Assembly: GCA_020430865.1 (NCBI GenBank) | Contig: JAGQIY010000067.1 | Coordinates: 1 to 12,663 of the forward strand | Origin: Myxococcales bacterium | GTDB taxonomy: Bacteria > Myxococcota > Polyangia > Polyangiales > Polyangiaceae | Direction: 5' to 3' | DNA length: 12,663 nt | Shown: positions 1 through 6,859 of the stretch, piece by piece | Position numbering within the stretch: the stretch's first letter is position 1 | Layout: every line of letters begins with the position of its first letter | The notes under the pieces: model-generated | Told to the model about the DNA's origin: nothing | Seen by the model: only the letters and a program-made list of their open reading frames with translations | Databases searched by the model: none | Translations under genes and position numbers: made by a program

Positions 1-144
1 GGCACGGGCAACGGTGGCTCTGGTGGCACGGGCAACGGTGGCTCTGGTGGCACGGGCAACGGTGGCTCTGGTGGCACGGGCAACGGTGGCTCTGGTGGCA
101 CGGGCAACGGTGGCTCGGGCGGCACGGGCAACGGCGGCTCCGGT
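1..144 (+). repeat. 24-bp tandem repeat, six units
   Basis: Six in-frame 24-bp units lie at 1-24, 25-48, 49-72, 73-96, 97-120 and 121-144, each encoding GTGNGGSG. The first four are identical at the DNA level. The fifth and sixth differ only at silent third positions. The array continues off the left edge of the window. Identity even at synonymous positions suggests recent slippage or unequal crossover. The repeat forms the flexible linker of the secreted protein it sits in. Confidence 0.95.
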
Positions 145-411
145 GGTGCCACCGGGGGCAGCGGCGGGACCGGCAGCACGGGCTGCGGCGTGACCTTCGC
201 GACGAACCACGGCCACGTGCTGATGGTCAGCCAGGCCGACGTCGATGCCGCAGCGGACAAGACCTACGACATCATGGGTAGCTCCATGCACACCCACTCG
301 GTGACCCTGACGGCGGCCGACTTCGGGACGCTCGCTGGTGGCGGCAGTGTCACCGTCACCAGCACGACGGCGGTAGGCCACGAGCACAGCATCACCATCC
401 TGTGCGCCTGA
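1..411 (+). CDS. Secreted Gly-rich repeat protein with C-terminal His-x-His domain (3' end only)
   Basis: The reading frame is open from base 1 to a TGA at 409-411, so the start and any signal peptide lie outside the window. The visible 136 residues fall in two parts. Residues 1-60 are a low-complexity linker made mainly of the eight-residue unit GTGNGGSG. Residues 62-136 form a compact, Thr/Val-rich, probably beta-rich domain. It has one Cys near each end (C62, C135), which could pair, and three His-x-His motifs (HGH 70-72, HTH 97-99, HEH 127-129) that look like metal ligands. Gly/Ser/Thr/Asn linkers of this kind are common in exported myxobacterial proteins, and a similar linker occurs in the lipoprotein at the other end of the window. 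Export and metal binding are inferences, and I do not recognise a named family. A hairpin follows the stop at 434-465. Confidence 0.75.
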   Translation, partial: GTGNGGSGGTGNGGSGGTGNGGSGGTGNGGSGGTGNGGSGGTGNGGSGGATGGSGGTGSTGCGVTFATNHGHVLMVSQADVDAAADKTYDIMGSSMHTHSVTLTAADFGTLAGGGSVTVTSTTAVGHEHSITILCA

Positions 412-433
412 GCCATGGCCCGTAGTGAACGGT

Positions 434-465
434 CAGAGAGCGTTGCCTTGCGGCAACGCTCTCTG
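434..465 (+). terminator. Terminator-like hairpin after the His-x-His protein gene
   Basis: A perfect 14-bp stem (cagagagcgttgcc at 434-447 pairing with 452-465) with a 4-base loop starts 22 bases after the stop at 411. No T-run follows on either strand, so it is not a textbook rho-independent terminator. Its stability and position between convergent genes still suggest a role in termination or mRNA 3'-end protection. Confidence 0.6.
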
Positions 466-490
466 CGTTGACAACGAGTTCGTGCAGGCA

Positions 491-530
491 CAAAAAGCCA
501 CGAGCCCCGAGACGTGAGTCTCGAGGCTCG
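491..530 (-). terminator. Rho-independent terminator of the CD225-like gene
   Basis: Read on the minus strand, a 13-bp stem with one mismatch (530-518 with 513-501, loop of 4) is followed at once by TGGCTTTTTG (500-491), which supplies the T-run. It lies 20 bases after the TGA of the gene at 551-1003. Stem plus T-tract on the correct strand make this the clearest terminator in the window. Confidence 0.75.
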
Positions 531-550
531 CAGTGCTGGCTTGGATCCGA

Positions 551-1003
551 TCAGGCGTTCGCGATGACCGCGGTCACCACGTTCAGGATGATCGAGATGA
601 CCAGCAACACCCAGCCGATGATGATGCAGATCTTGGTGATCTTGATCTTGTCCAGCGCGAGCTGAGCATTCCCTTGCTCCGCTGCCGTCTTGGCCTGGAA
701 GGCAAACAAGATCGGGACGATGGCCAGGATACCGCAGCCACAGATGATGGAGACGAACGAGAGGATCATCCAGGTCTGGACGGTCTTCTTGACCTCTTCG
801 ATGTTTCCGCCGCCCATTCCGCCGCCGCCAGGCATACCACCGGGCATCATTCCGCCGCCGGGGGGAGCCATCGGAGCGCCTCCAGGCGGGGGAGCTCCAT
901 AACCACCGGGGGCGCCCATGCCGCCGCCGGGCGGCATTCCGCCGGGAGGGGGCCCGTATCCGCCACCCGCTGCTTGGATGCTCTCAGGCTGGTGATTCAT
1001 CAT
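551..1003 (-). CDS. CD225/dispanin-like two-helix membrane protein
   Basis: This 150-residue protein has two parts. Residues 1-66 are a Gly/Pro/Met-rich tail with PGGG, APPP and GGMP runs. Residues 67-150 carry two hydrophobic helices, about 79-102 and 124-148, joined by a short polar loop (AKTAAEQGNAQLALDKIKI). Two helices flanking a loop with a small-residue/Cys-rich first helix (CGCGILAI) and a basic start to the second helix match the CD225 (interferon-induced transmembrane/dispanin) pattern. Bacterial members usually carry such Pro/Gly-rich tails, and their function is mostly unknown. The ATG at 1003 has GAGGAG nine bases upstream (1018-1013), and a second ATG follows directly. The gene stands alone, with its own terminator and a possible promoter at 1164-1192. 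Family assignment is by eye; DUF4190-type proteins look similar. Confidence 0.75.
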   Translation of the reverse strand: MMNHQPESIQAAGGGYGPPPGGMPPGGGMGAPGGYGAPPPGGAPMAPPGGGMMPGGMPGGGGMGGGNIEEVKKTVQTWMILSFVSIICGCGILAIVPILFAFQAKTAAEQGNAQLALDKIKITKICIIIGWVLLVISIILNVVTAVIANA

Positions 1004-1369
1004 CTTTCAGTGCTCCTCTTCCGCTTTGCTTTTTCAGCTCAGTTGATACGCCCTCGTGGATTCGGCTCGCCCAAGACGAGGCATCTCCCTCGCTGGCTTT
1101 GGCGGAGGGCAGCACGAGGATCCCCCACGCTCCCTCCAGGCCGCCTCACCACCCAAGCCGAGGTTAATACTCCACTTGGCTGGCGTTGCTAAGGCATTTT
1201 TCGACTCAGATGTGGCGAGCCGGCGCAATTTTCCTGCAGCTTCCCACTCCCTCGATTGCGTGTGTCGATTGCGTGGACCCGGCGTTCGCTTCTTCTGGGC
1301 GTCGACCCTCGAGTACCAACGCCACTCGCCTCCAGCGCGCCGAGCCTCGTTGTACGCTGAGAGCCCCGC
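1004..1369. other. Intergenic stretch between divergent genes
   Basis: These 366 bases separate the divergently transcribed CD225-like gene and the Tudor-like lipoprotein gene. Open frames crossing it are Arg/Ser-rich, lack ribosome-binding sites, and resemble no protein I know. Apart from the ribosome-binding site at 1013-1018 and the weak promoter-like hexamers at 1164-1192, I see no RNA gene, repeat or strong hairpin. Confidence 0.6.
1164..1192 (-). promoter_or_regulatory. Possible promoter for the CD225-like gene
   Basis: On the minus strand TTAGCA (1192-1187) and TATTAA (1169-1164) are separated by 17 bases. Each matches the sigma-70 consensus at 4 of 6 positions, and they sit in one of the few AT-richer patches of this region. 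The site is about 160 bases upstream of the start codon. It is weak evidence, because two such hexamers can occur by chance. Confidence 0.25.
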
Positions 1370-2329
1370 ATGCTCCCCTCTCGAAACCCACTCTCAGAAG
1401 CCGCCCGCAGGTCACGGGCGCTGCGGCGTCATGTCGGCGGCGTGTGGTTGACGCTGAGCCTGCTGGCAACGGCCTCCGGGTGTCGCTGCAACGAGGACGC
1501 GCCGCCGTCACCGAGGCCCGCTATCGCCGCCGCTCCGGCGGTGCAGCGCGGTGATCAGGTCCTGGTGGAGCCCAGTGCAGGAGTGTTCTTCGAGGCGCGG
1601 GTGCTGGCGCTGGAGAACAACGCTGGCACCCCCGCGCTCAAGCTGCAGCGCAGCGACGGCGAGCTGCTCAGCGTGGATGCTGCCGACGTCTATCGACTGC
1701 CGGGTTCGGAGACCACGAGCCCACCGAGCGAAGCTGACCCGCTGCCTGCTGGACGACTGGCCGTCTGCGAACTCCGGGGCCATCAGTGGGTGGGCTGCCG
1801 GGTGAAGTCGCGTCTCGATGCGGGTTATCGCGTCGAGGACTACGGGGGGGAGGAGCGCAGCATTACTGCCGGGAAAATCATCGTCCCCAGCGAGCTCACG
1901 CGCATGAACCTCGATCAGCGCTTCAGGCTCGCCGACGCTCGACGTGGGTTCGACAAGGCGGCCGCCGCTGCAGGGCAACCAGCGGCTCCCAAGGGCTTCA
2001 ACCCCGGCTACAAGGAACGCGTGGTCGCGAGGCGCGGCGACGAGTGGTTCTCCGCACACATCGTGCGATTCCACGACGACGGCGCGTTCCGGGTCCGCTG
2101 GATGTCGGACAATCGAGAGAACGACGTTCAGAAGTCGGACGTCATTCCCGAGCCGCCCTATCCGAAGCCGCCGAAGCGCGGGGGCTTCGTCCTGCTCAAG
2201 CCGCACGTCCAGAGTCTGCCGTGGGCGAGGTGGAGGGTCGTCTCCGTTCGGCCTCAGCTGGTGCTCGAGGATGGGAACGGCGTGCAGACCACCTCCGATC
2301 GCAGGCAGGTCGTGCCGCTCTCGCAGTAG
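1370..2329 (+). CDS. Lipoprotein with four Tudor/Agenet-like repeats
   Basis: The 319-residue product starts with a basic stretch and a hydrophobic segment (about 22-35) ending in ATASGC, a plausible though imperfect lipobox with lipidation at C38. A Pro/Ala linker follows. The rest contains four similar small beta-barrel-like units at about 61-110, 128-173, 215-261 and 271-317. Each begins with a V-L/V-V-type strand, has a W/F-x-x-x-x-V turn, then an acidic V-x-W/E-x-x-D element. The pattern resembles Tudor/Agenet or SH3-like barrels (for example WFSAHIVRFHDDGAFRVRW). Repeats 2 and 3 are separated by a longer helical linker (174-214). I infer an outer-membrane or periplasmic anchored binding protein; the ligand is unknown. 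The ATG at 1370 has no strong ribosome-binding site. The gene converges on the long minus-strand operon, with 51 bases between stops. Confidence 0.7.
   Translation: MLPSRNPLSEAARRSRALRRHVGGVWLTLSLLATASGCRCNEDAPPSPRPAIAAAPAVQRGDQVLVEPSAGVFFEARVLALENNAGTPALKLQRSDGELLSVDAADVYRLPGSETTSPPSEADPLPAGRLAVCELRGHQWVGCRVKSRLDAGYRVEDYGGEERSITAGKIIVPSELTRMNLDQRFRLADARRGFDKAAAAAGQPAAPKGFNPGYKERVVARRGDEWFSAHIVRFHDDGAFRVRWMSDNRENDVQKSDVIPEPPYPKPPKRGGFVLLKPHVQSLPWARWRVVSVRPQLVLEDGNGVQTTSDRRQVVPLSQ
1844..1850 (+). repeat. G7 homopolymer inside the Tudor-like lipoprotein gene
   Basis: Seven consecutive G bases fall in the codons for Y-G-G-E (about residues 158-161). A run this long inside a gene is prone to slippage during replication or sequencing. 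The frame is intact here. Confidence 0.8.
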
Positions 2330-2380
2330 AGCGTGGTGCCGAGGGGCTGAAGCAGTCCCCGGTCGCCGTCTGTGCACCCA

Positions 2381-4063
2381 TCAAGGCTCCGGTGACAGCA
2401 CCTGCCAGCCAATCAGCGCCTCTCCCTCTCCCCCCCGAGAGAGCAACTCGAGGTCCAGCCGGAGCGGCCCGTGCCCCTCGAGGTTGCACTGGCGCACGGC
2501 GACCGCTCGTGGACCGCGCGCGACGCCGAGCACGGCTGGGACAGCGCCTTCGCCGCCGCGGCCATGCAGGGTCAGCTCGAGGGATCCGATGTCCGCGCTG
2601 GCTCCGAGTCCAATGTCCAGGCAGCGCCCGGGGGGCACGTCCAGTTGCTCTCGCACGAGCTGGGTCTCGCTCAGCCGAACGGACTTCACGCCACCCAGCT
2701 GTCGACCGCGGGTCACGCCGCGACTCGTCAGCAAGCCCAGCAGACGACCCGCGGCGAGGGGCGCCTGGCGCAACGGGAGCGTGGCCTTGGGGTCGGGGCT
2801 GGAGAACAGCGCGAACGGACCTGGCCGCACGGCTGCCTCGACATCCAAGCGGTACCTTCCTGCCTTGCCGCACGCGAACAGGCGCGCGCTGGGGTCACCG
2901 GACGTCTCCGCGACCAGCTGTCCGTCGCTGCTCCACAGCTTTGCGGACACCCCGCGTGCCGGCTTGCCCAGCACCAAGTCGAGGCGTGTGCAGCCGGCGC
3001 CGAGATCGATGTCGACACTCGTGCTGTGTCCAGTCGGCGCCGACCCCTCTCTGAGCTTCTTGCCCAGCGGGAGCCCGAGACGCTTGCTTAGGCCGCTGGC
3101 GGTCGCAATCGCTGCCGGGAGCTCCTGATTCGTTTCCGTTAGGTAGCGAATGGTCGCGGTGTCTGGGTTGAGTTCGCTGGCAGCGGCTTGAGAGATCAAG
3201 AGCGCGACCAGTCCGCGTCCCAGGTGCGGGCGAACCTCGAGCGTCAGCTCCGCGGGGTGCCCGGCGCAGACCTGCAGGTTGCGGTTGCGGCCCTGGCTCG
3301 TGCCGCGACCAAGCGTGCGCCCGTCCGCGTCCAGCAAGGCCACGTCCAGGTGGGAGACCTCGGAAGAGGGGGTCACGAACACATCGACACACTGTCCGGC
3401 TTCGAAGCTCAGGCTGGCCAGCGTGGGAGCGCTCACCTCGACAGGGAGCGCCGCGCGCCGCAGATCCCGCCAGGGGCTGCCGAGTTCATCGCGGTGGATG
3501 GCGAGCTCGGCCTCGAAATGGCTCCAGACGTTGGTCTCCGGGGTTGGCTGATGGTGGCCAAGGGCCCGCGCGGCGACTTCGGCCTTCTCCGGGCTCACCA
3601 GCTGCCCGCCCACCGCGACCAAGCCGTGCCCCGAGGCAACGCGAGCGACCACGTAGATGCGCTTCGGGTGAGGGGGGCACACCAGGAGGCTTGGCTGCTT
3701 GTCCGGGCGCTCGTCGGTTCCAAGCACCCGGCCATCGTCCGCGTAGGCGAACAGGTCGACGTCATCGATGCTGTCGCTCACGCGGGCCAGGAGCAGCACG
3801 CAGCGGTCGGCCGGGACGATGAGCGTGCCGCTGACTCGATCGCCAGGTGTGGCCGCTTCGACGGCGATGACCTGCGTTTCGCCAGCGCCTTCTGCGGTCG
3901 CACGGGCGGCGTCCGCTGCGAGCAACGGCTTGCCATCCGGCGGAGCGCCTTGCTTCAGTCGCTCGGGCCCGTGCGCGGGGGGGGGAGGCGAGGCGCAACC
4001 CACGAGCAGCGCCAGCACGCCCAAGCAACCTGCAAGCGCATGGCGAAGCCGCAGCCCCCTCAT
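2381..4063 (-). CDS. Exported lipoprotein with four Cys-paired beta-sandwich-like repeats
   Basis: This is a 560-residue protein with a lipoprotein signal (residues 1-23, lipobox LVGC, C23) followed by a Pro-rich stretch. The mature part repeats a domain of about 75-100 residues four times. Each repeat has a G-x-C-beta-strand near its start and a second Cys before an H/G turn: C88/C129, C225/C266, C358/C398 and C481/C526, spacings 41, 41, 40 and 45. The pattern of a hydrophobic strand after the first Cys, a mid-domain D-x-D-G-x-x-L turn and a closing L-x-V strand resembles PPC-like or jelly-roll sandwiches. I infer one disulfide per repeat. The upstream neighbour has three copies of the same unit. 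The ATG overlaps the neighbour's TGA as ATGA (4063-4060), implying translational coupling. It is the last gene of the operon. No enzymatic motif is visible and its role is unknown. Confidence 0.75.
   Translation of the reverse strand: MRGLRLRHALAGCLGVLALLVGCASPPPPAHGPERLKQGAPPDGKPLLAADAARATAEGAGETQVIAVEAATPGDRVSGTLIVPADRCVLLLARVSDSIDDVDLFAYADDGRVLGTDERPDKQPSLLVCPPHPKRIYVVARVASGHGLVAVGGQLVSPEKAEVAARALGHHQPTPETNVWSHFEAELAIHRDELGSPWRDLRRAALPVEVSAPTLASLSFEAGQCVDVFVTPSSEVSHLDVALLDADGRTLGRGTSQGRNRNLQVCAGHPAELTLEVRPHLGRGLVALLISQAAASELNPDTATIRYLTETNQELPAAIATASGLSKRLGLPLGKKLREGSAPTGHSTSVDIDLGAGCTRLDLVLGKPARGVSAKLWSSDGQLVAETSGDPSARLFACGKAGRYRLDVEAAVRPGPFALFSSPDPKATLPLRQAPLAAGRLLGLLTSRGVTRGRQLGGVKSVRLSETQLVREQLDVPPGRCLDIGLGASADIGSLELTLHGRGGEGAVPAVLGVARGPRAVAVRQCNLEGHGPLRLDLELLSRGGEGEALIGWQVLSPEP
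3977..3985 (-). repeat. C9 homopolymer just after the lipobox
   Basis: Nine consecutive C bases on the coding (minus) strand encode three of the four prolines (residues 27-29) that follow the lipobox Cys of the four-repeat lipoprotein. A one-base change in length would shift the frame near the start of the mature protein and abolish it. Confidence 0.85.
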
Positions 4064-5346
4064 TCGACCCCCGGCGGGAGCTCGCCGCTGTGGTAGGCGA
4101 TCATGCGCCAGATCAGCGCGCTGCCCTGGGCCTCCACCTCGAGCCGCGCGTGGCCGCTCTGCTTGGCGCAGAACTTGACGAAGGTGGCGCGCCCCGGCGC
4201 GCTGCTCTGGTTTTCCACGTGGATTCGGCCCTGGCGCGCGACCAGGGCAAAGCCGCTGGGTACGCCGGAGCTAGCCGCCACCACGACGGTGTAACACGCT
4301 CCGGCTCGTGTGGGCAGCGTGGCGCGGGTGACGCCCGCCACACCGAGCCATTCCCGGCGCCGCCGTGCGTCCTCGAAGCTGGTGGCTGGCAGTCGCTTCT
4401 GGCGCAGGAGCAACGCGAGCTGGTTCTTGGTCGCGTCGGTCCAGTGGCGAGGGAAGTCCCGAGGAAACGCGAAGCGGCTCACCAGGCCGAGCAGGGGGAC
4501 ATGTGGAAATCCGCCGGAGTACCCGAGCCGCACCCGTCCGAGGGTCGCCGTGCACAGCTCCACGTGGCCGTCCAGCGCCTCTCCGCGATCGCTCACCACG
4601 AGGGCTCCGTCGGGCAAGCGGCGGACGTCGACGTCGACGTCTGCGCTGCTGTGCCAGCCCTCGGGCGCCTGGGCGGAGAGCACATCCACGCGGTAACAAC
4701 CCGGAACCAGCTCGAGATCCTTGAAGCCAGTCCCGCGACCGTCCGCCGTCAACCCCACCCGCTGCTGTGCCGTGGCGCCCTCGCGCCACGCGGCGGCGCG
4801 GATGGCCGCGACTCGAGCCGTCAGGGTCTCTGCGCGCGCTGGCGGTCCGATGGGATGGGCTTCATCCACCGGTCCTGGATCTCGCGCGTCGAGCAGGCGG
4901 CGCGCCGCGGGCAGAGGCGCGTCCGCTGCGGCGTACAGCACCTCGAACACTCCGCGTGGCGAACGCATCTCGACCACCAGCCGCCCGAGCTGCGCGCGGC
5001 GCTCGCCGCAGCGGACGAGCTGCACCAGCCCCGCGACGCTGGGTTCGGGCGCCTCAGGTGTCTCTCCGCGATCAGGTACCAGGCGCAACACGAAGCTCAC
5101 GCTCGGCGCGCTGAGCACGACCACGCTGGTGCATTCCTCTCGCTTCGTCAGAAAGCGCTCGGGCAGGCTGAGCGGCAGCTGGTCGCCACGCTCGAGCAGC
5201 TTTGGCGGCAGCGAACCCTGGGCCTTGGTCTTCGCCCAGGACGTTTTCAAGGCGGAAACATCATCCACGAGCTCGGCTCGGGACGCGCTCGTGGAGACCC
5301 CCAGGGCCAGGACGAGTCCGCAGAAGAGCGACCGGCTACCCTTCAT
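4060..5346 (-). CDS. Exported protein with three Cys-paired repeats
   Basis: The 428-residue product has a signal peptide (about 1-24, cleavage after SRA likely, giving ELVDD). The mature chain carries three domains, each with two cysteines: C72/C113, C217/C265 and C351/C393, spacings 41, 48 and 42. The motifs P-G-C-Y-R-V-D-V and G-A-C-Y-T-V-V-V open domains 2 and 3, and H-V-E-L-C-T and V-K-F-C-A close them. The following lipoprotein has four copies of the same arrangement, so the two are modular paralogues. Its ATG lies inside the JAMM gene (11-base overlap at 5336-5346) and its stop overlaps the next start, so it is fully embedded in the operon. I do not recognise a named family. A periplasmic role is inferred from the signal peptide, and the link to cysteine metabolism is unexplained. 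Confidence 0.75.
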   Translation of the reverse strand: MKGSRSLFCGLVLALGVSTSASRAELVDDVSALKTSWAKTKAQGSLPPKLLERGDQLPLSLPERFLTKREECTSVVVLSAPSVSFVLRLVPDRGETPEAPEPSVAGLVQLVRCGERRAQLGRLVVEMRSPRGVFEVLYAAADAPLPAARRLLDARDPGPVDEAHPIGPPARAETLTARVAAIRAAAWREGATAQQRVGLTADGRGTGFKDLELVPGCYRVDVLSAQAPEGWHSSADVDVDVRRLPDGALVVSDRGEALDGHVELCTATLGRVRLGYSGGFPHVPLLGLVSRFAFPRDFPRHWTDATKNQLALLLRQKRLPATSFEDARRRREWLGVAGVTRATLPTRAGACYTVVVAASSGVPSGFALVARQGRIHVENQSSAPGRATFVKFCAKQSGHARLEVEAQGSALIWRMIAYHSGELPPGVE

Positions 5347-5848
5347 CGATGCTGAACGGAGCCTCCACGAAGCTCTTGCTCGCCGCGTCCCAGACGAACA
5401 GGCGATGCGCGGTCACTTCGCCCTGGTCCACGGCGGTCACCAGGTACGCGAGTTCATGAGTCGGCGCCTCTCCGGCGCCCATCGTCATGCTCGCCGCGTC
5501 CTCCTCCGAGAAGTAGGCGCCGCAGTCGAGGTGAGAGTGGAAGAACACCTTGACGGGTCGCCCCGCGCTGCGTCCCTGTTCGATCGCGCGCTCGAACTTC
5601 AGCGCGTTGATCTTGAAGTACTCGCGACCGGTCCGGGGGTGATTCTCGGGATCCACCTGGTGGTACTTGTTCGCCAGGTTCTCCAGCTCCACTGCTTCGT
5701 CGGCGAAGCGGGGACGGTCCGAGGGTCCAGCGAGGTAGCCACACGCTTCCTCGTCGCGCGCGTACGCTTCACGTGCGGCTCGCTCCACGCGCGCGATGAT
5801 GGCGCGGGTGAAGGTGAGATCTCCTTGGGTCCACTCGGGCTTGCTCAT
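5336..5848 (-). CDS. mec: JAMM/MPN+ metallopeptidase, Mec-like (releases Cys from CysO-Cys)
   Basis: This 170-residue protein is a Zn-dependent peptidase of the JAB1/MPN/Mov34 fold. All catalytic elements are present: the glutamate in EEACGYLAG (E34), then HSH (104-106), S114 and D117, giving H-x-H-x7-S-x2-D exactly. In mycobacteria the equivalent Mec enzyme cuts the bond between the C-terminal Gly of CysO and cysteine, freeing cysteine and recycling CysO. The presence of cysO and cysM in the same operon supports that role here. The loop after HSH (LDCGAYF) differs from the Pro-Gly loops I know in other bacterial JAMM proteins, so substrate details may differ. The ATG at 5848 has overlapping SD-like elements (GAGGAACGAGGAG) just upstream. 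The gene lies 42 bases after cysM. The function is inferred from motif and context. Confidence 0.85.
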   Translation of the reverse strand: MSKPEWTQGDLTFTRAIIARVERAAREAYARDEEACGYLAGPSDRPRFADEAVELENLANKYHQVDPENHPRTGREYFKINALKFERAIEQGRSAGRPVKVFFHSHLDCGAYFSEEDAASMTMGAGEAPTHELAYLVTAVDQGEVTAHRLFVWDAASKSFVEAPFSIDEG

Positions 5849-5890
5849 GGGCTCCTCGTTCCTCGGCCTGGCTCGCGTCGCGCGTGCAGC

Positions 5891-6859
5891 CTACCAGACG
5901 TAGCGCTTCTCCCACTTCATGGGCGCGAAGTAGCGGTCGCTGCGGTCGCAGGCGATGGTCACGACGCAGCCTCCGCCCTGACTGGCCTGCAGTTGCTCTG
6001 CCAGCTTCACGGCAGCGAAGATGTTCGCTCCGGTCGAGTGGCCCACGAACAGGCCTTCCTCCGCAGCCACTCGCTCGGCCATGTCCCAGCCGTCCTCGGT
6101 GCCGACGGGCATGATCTCGTCCGGCAGCGACGGGTCGTAGATGTTCGGCACGATGCTGCTCGCCATGTGCTTCAGACCTTCGAGGCCGTGCAAGGCTTCC
6201 GCTGGCTCGACGGCGACGCAGCGAATGCCCCGTCCGCCAGGCTCCTTCGCGAAATCCTTGAGGCGCCGCGTGGTGCCCATGCAGGTACCGCTGGTGCCCA
6301 GCGCGGTCACGAACACACTCAGGCGATCGCCGAGCACCTCGAGGATCTCGGTGCCGGTACCGTGGTAGTGGGCGAGGGGGTTCGACGGATTCGAGTACTG
6401 ATCGGGGTAGAAATACTTGTCGGGGTGTCTCTCCACCAACTCCCGAACCAGTCGGATCGCACCGTCGGAGCCCTCCATGGGCGAGGAGTGGATGAGCTCC
6501 GCTCCATAGGCCTGGGTGATGTCCTTGCGCGCCTTGCTGACGTTCTTCGGCATCACGAGGTTCACGCGAAAGCCCAGGGCCGCACCCATCAGCGAGTAGG
6601 CCACGCCGGTGTTCCCACTGGTCGCGTCGATCAGGATCTTGTCGTCGGTGAGCCGACCGTCGGCGATGGCGTCCTCGACCATGCGCTTGGCGGGTCGGTC
6701 CTTGACAGAGCCCCCAGGGTTGCAGAACTCGAGCTTGACGAACACCTCGACATCGGGCGCGGTGCTGGCGACGCGCTTCAGACGCAGCAGGGGTGTGTTC
6801 CCCACGGCATCGATTACGTTGCGTAGACGTCGGGAGCGGACGAAGCGATTGGCTTTCAC
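5891..6859 (-). CDS. cysM: Cysteine synthase, CysM type (CysO-thiocarboxylate dependent)
   Basis: This is a 322-residue PLP enzyme of the beta-substituting fold-type II family. K53 in NPGGSVKDRP is the Schiff-base lysine. TSGNTG (80-85) binds the substrate carboxylate, and GTSGT (188-192) holds the PLP phosphate. HGTGTEIL, ALGTSGTCMGT and the VPNIYDPSLPDE region follow the layout of M. tuberculosis CysM rather than classical CysK. This suggests that it uses the CysO thiocarboxylate as sulfur source, with an activated serine such as O-phosphoserine. I chose the GTG at 6859 because its GTGA overlaps the TGA of the small upstream gene, and homology begins shortly after (NVIDAVGNTPLL). The frame stays open upstream to a TTG at 7009, but that part is Arg/Pro-rich and overlaps the previous gene. 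No clear ribosome-binding site exists, so translational coupling is likely. Confidence 0.88.
   Translation of the reverse strand: MKANRFVRSRRLRNVIDAVGNTPLLRLKRVASTAPDVEVFVKLEFCNPGGSVKDRPAKRMVEDAIADGRLTDDKILIDATSGNTGVAYSLMGAALGFRVNLVMPKNVSKARKDITQAYGAELIHSSPMEGSDGAIRLVRELVERHPDKYFYPDQYSNPSNPLAHYHGTGTEILEVLGDRLSVFVTALGTSGTCMGTTRRLKDFAKEPGGRGIRCVAVEPAEALHGLEGLKHMASSIVPNIYDPSLPDEIMPVGTEDGWDMAERVAAEEGLFVGHSTGANIFAAVKLAEQLQASQGGGCVVTIACDRSDRYFAPMKWEKRYVW

Noticed and set aside
1..144. The 24-bp repeats as a CRISPR array
   Set aside because: The units are directly adjacent with no spacers and encode an in-frame Gly-rich peptide.
2343..2360. A hairpin between the convergent stops as terminator of the sulfur operon
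   Set aside because: The GGGGCTG/CAG(T)CCCC stem has a bulge, is short, and has no T-run on either strand. I see no convincing terminator for the operon.
1786..3128. Two long plus-strand frames (1786-3054 and 1944-3128)
   Set aside because: Both run across the end of the Tudor-like gene and the convergent lipoprotein gene, and their products are Arg/Ser/Pro mixtures typical of out-of-frame GC-rich DNA.
4090..5355. A 421-codon plus-strand frame opposite the three-repeat exported protein
   Set aside because: The minus-strand frame has a signal peptide, repeated Cys domains and operon overlaps. The plus-strand product is low-complexity, with no start signal.
4721..6826. A 701-codon open frame on the plus strand, opposite the Cys-repeat protein, JAMM and cysM genes
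   Set aside because: It spans three well-supported minus-strand genes, is rich in Arg, Ala, Gly and His, and shows no domain. Long antisense frames are expected in DNA with strong third-position GC bias.
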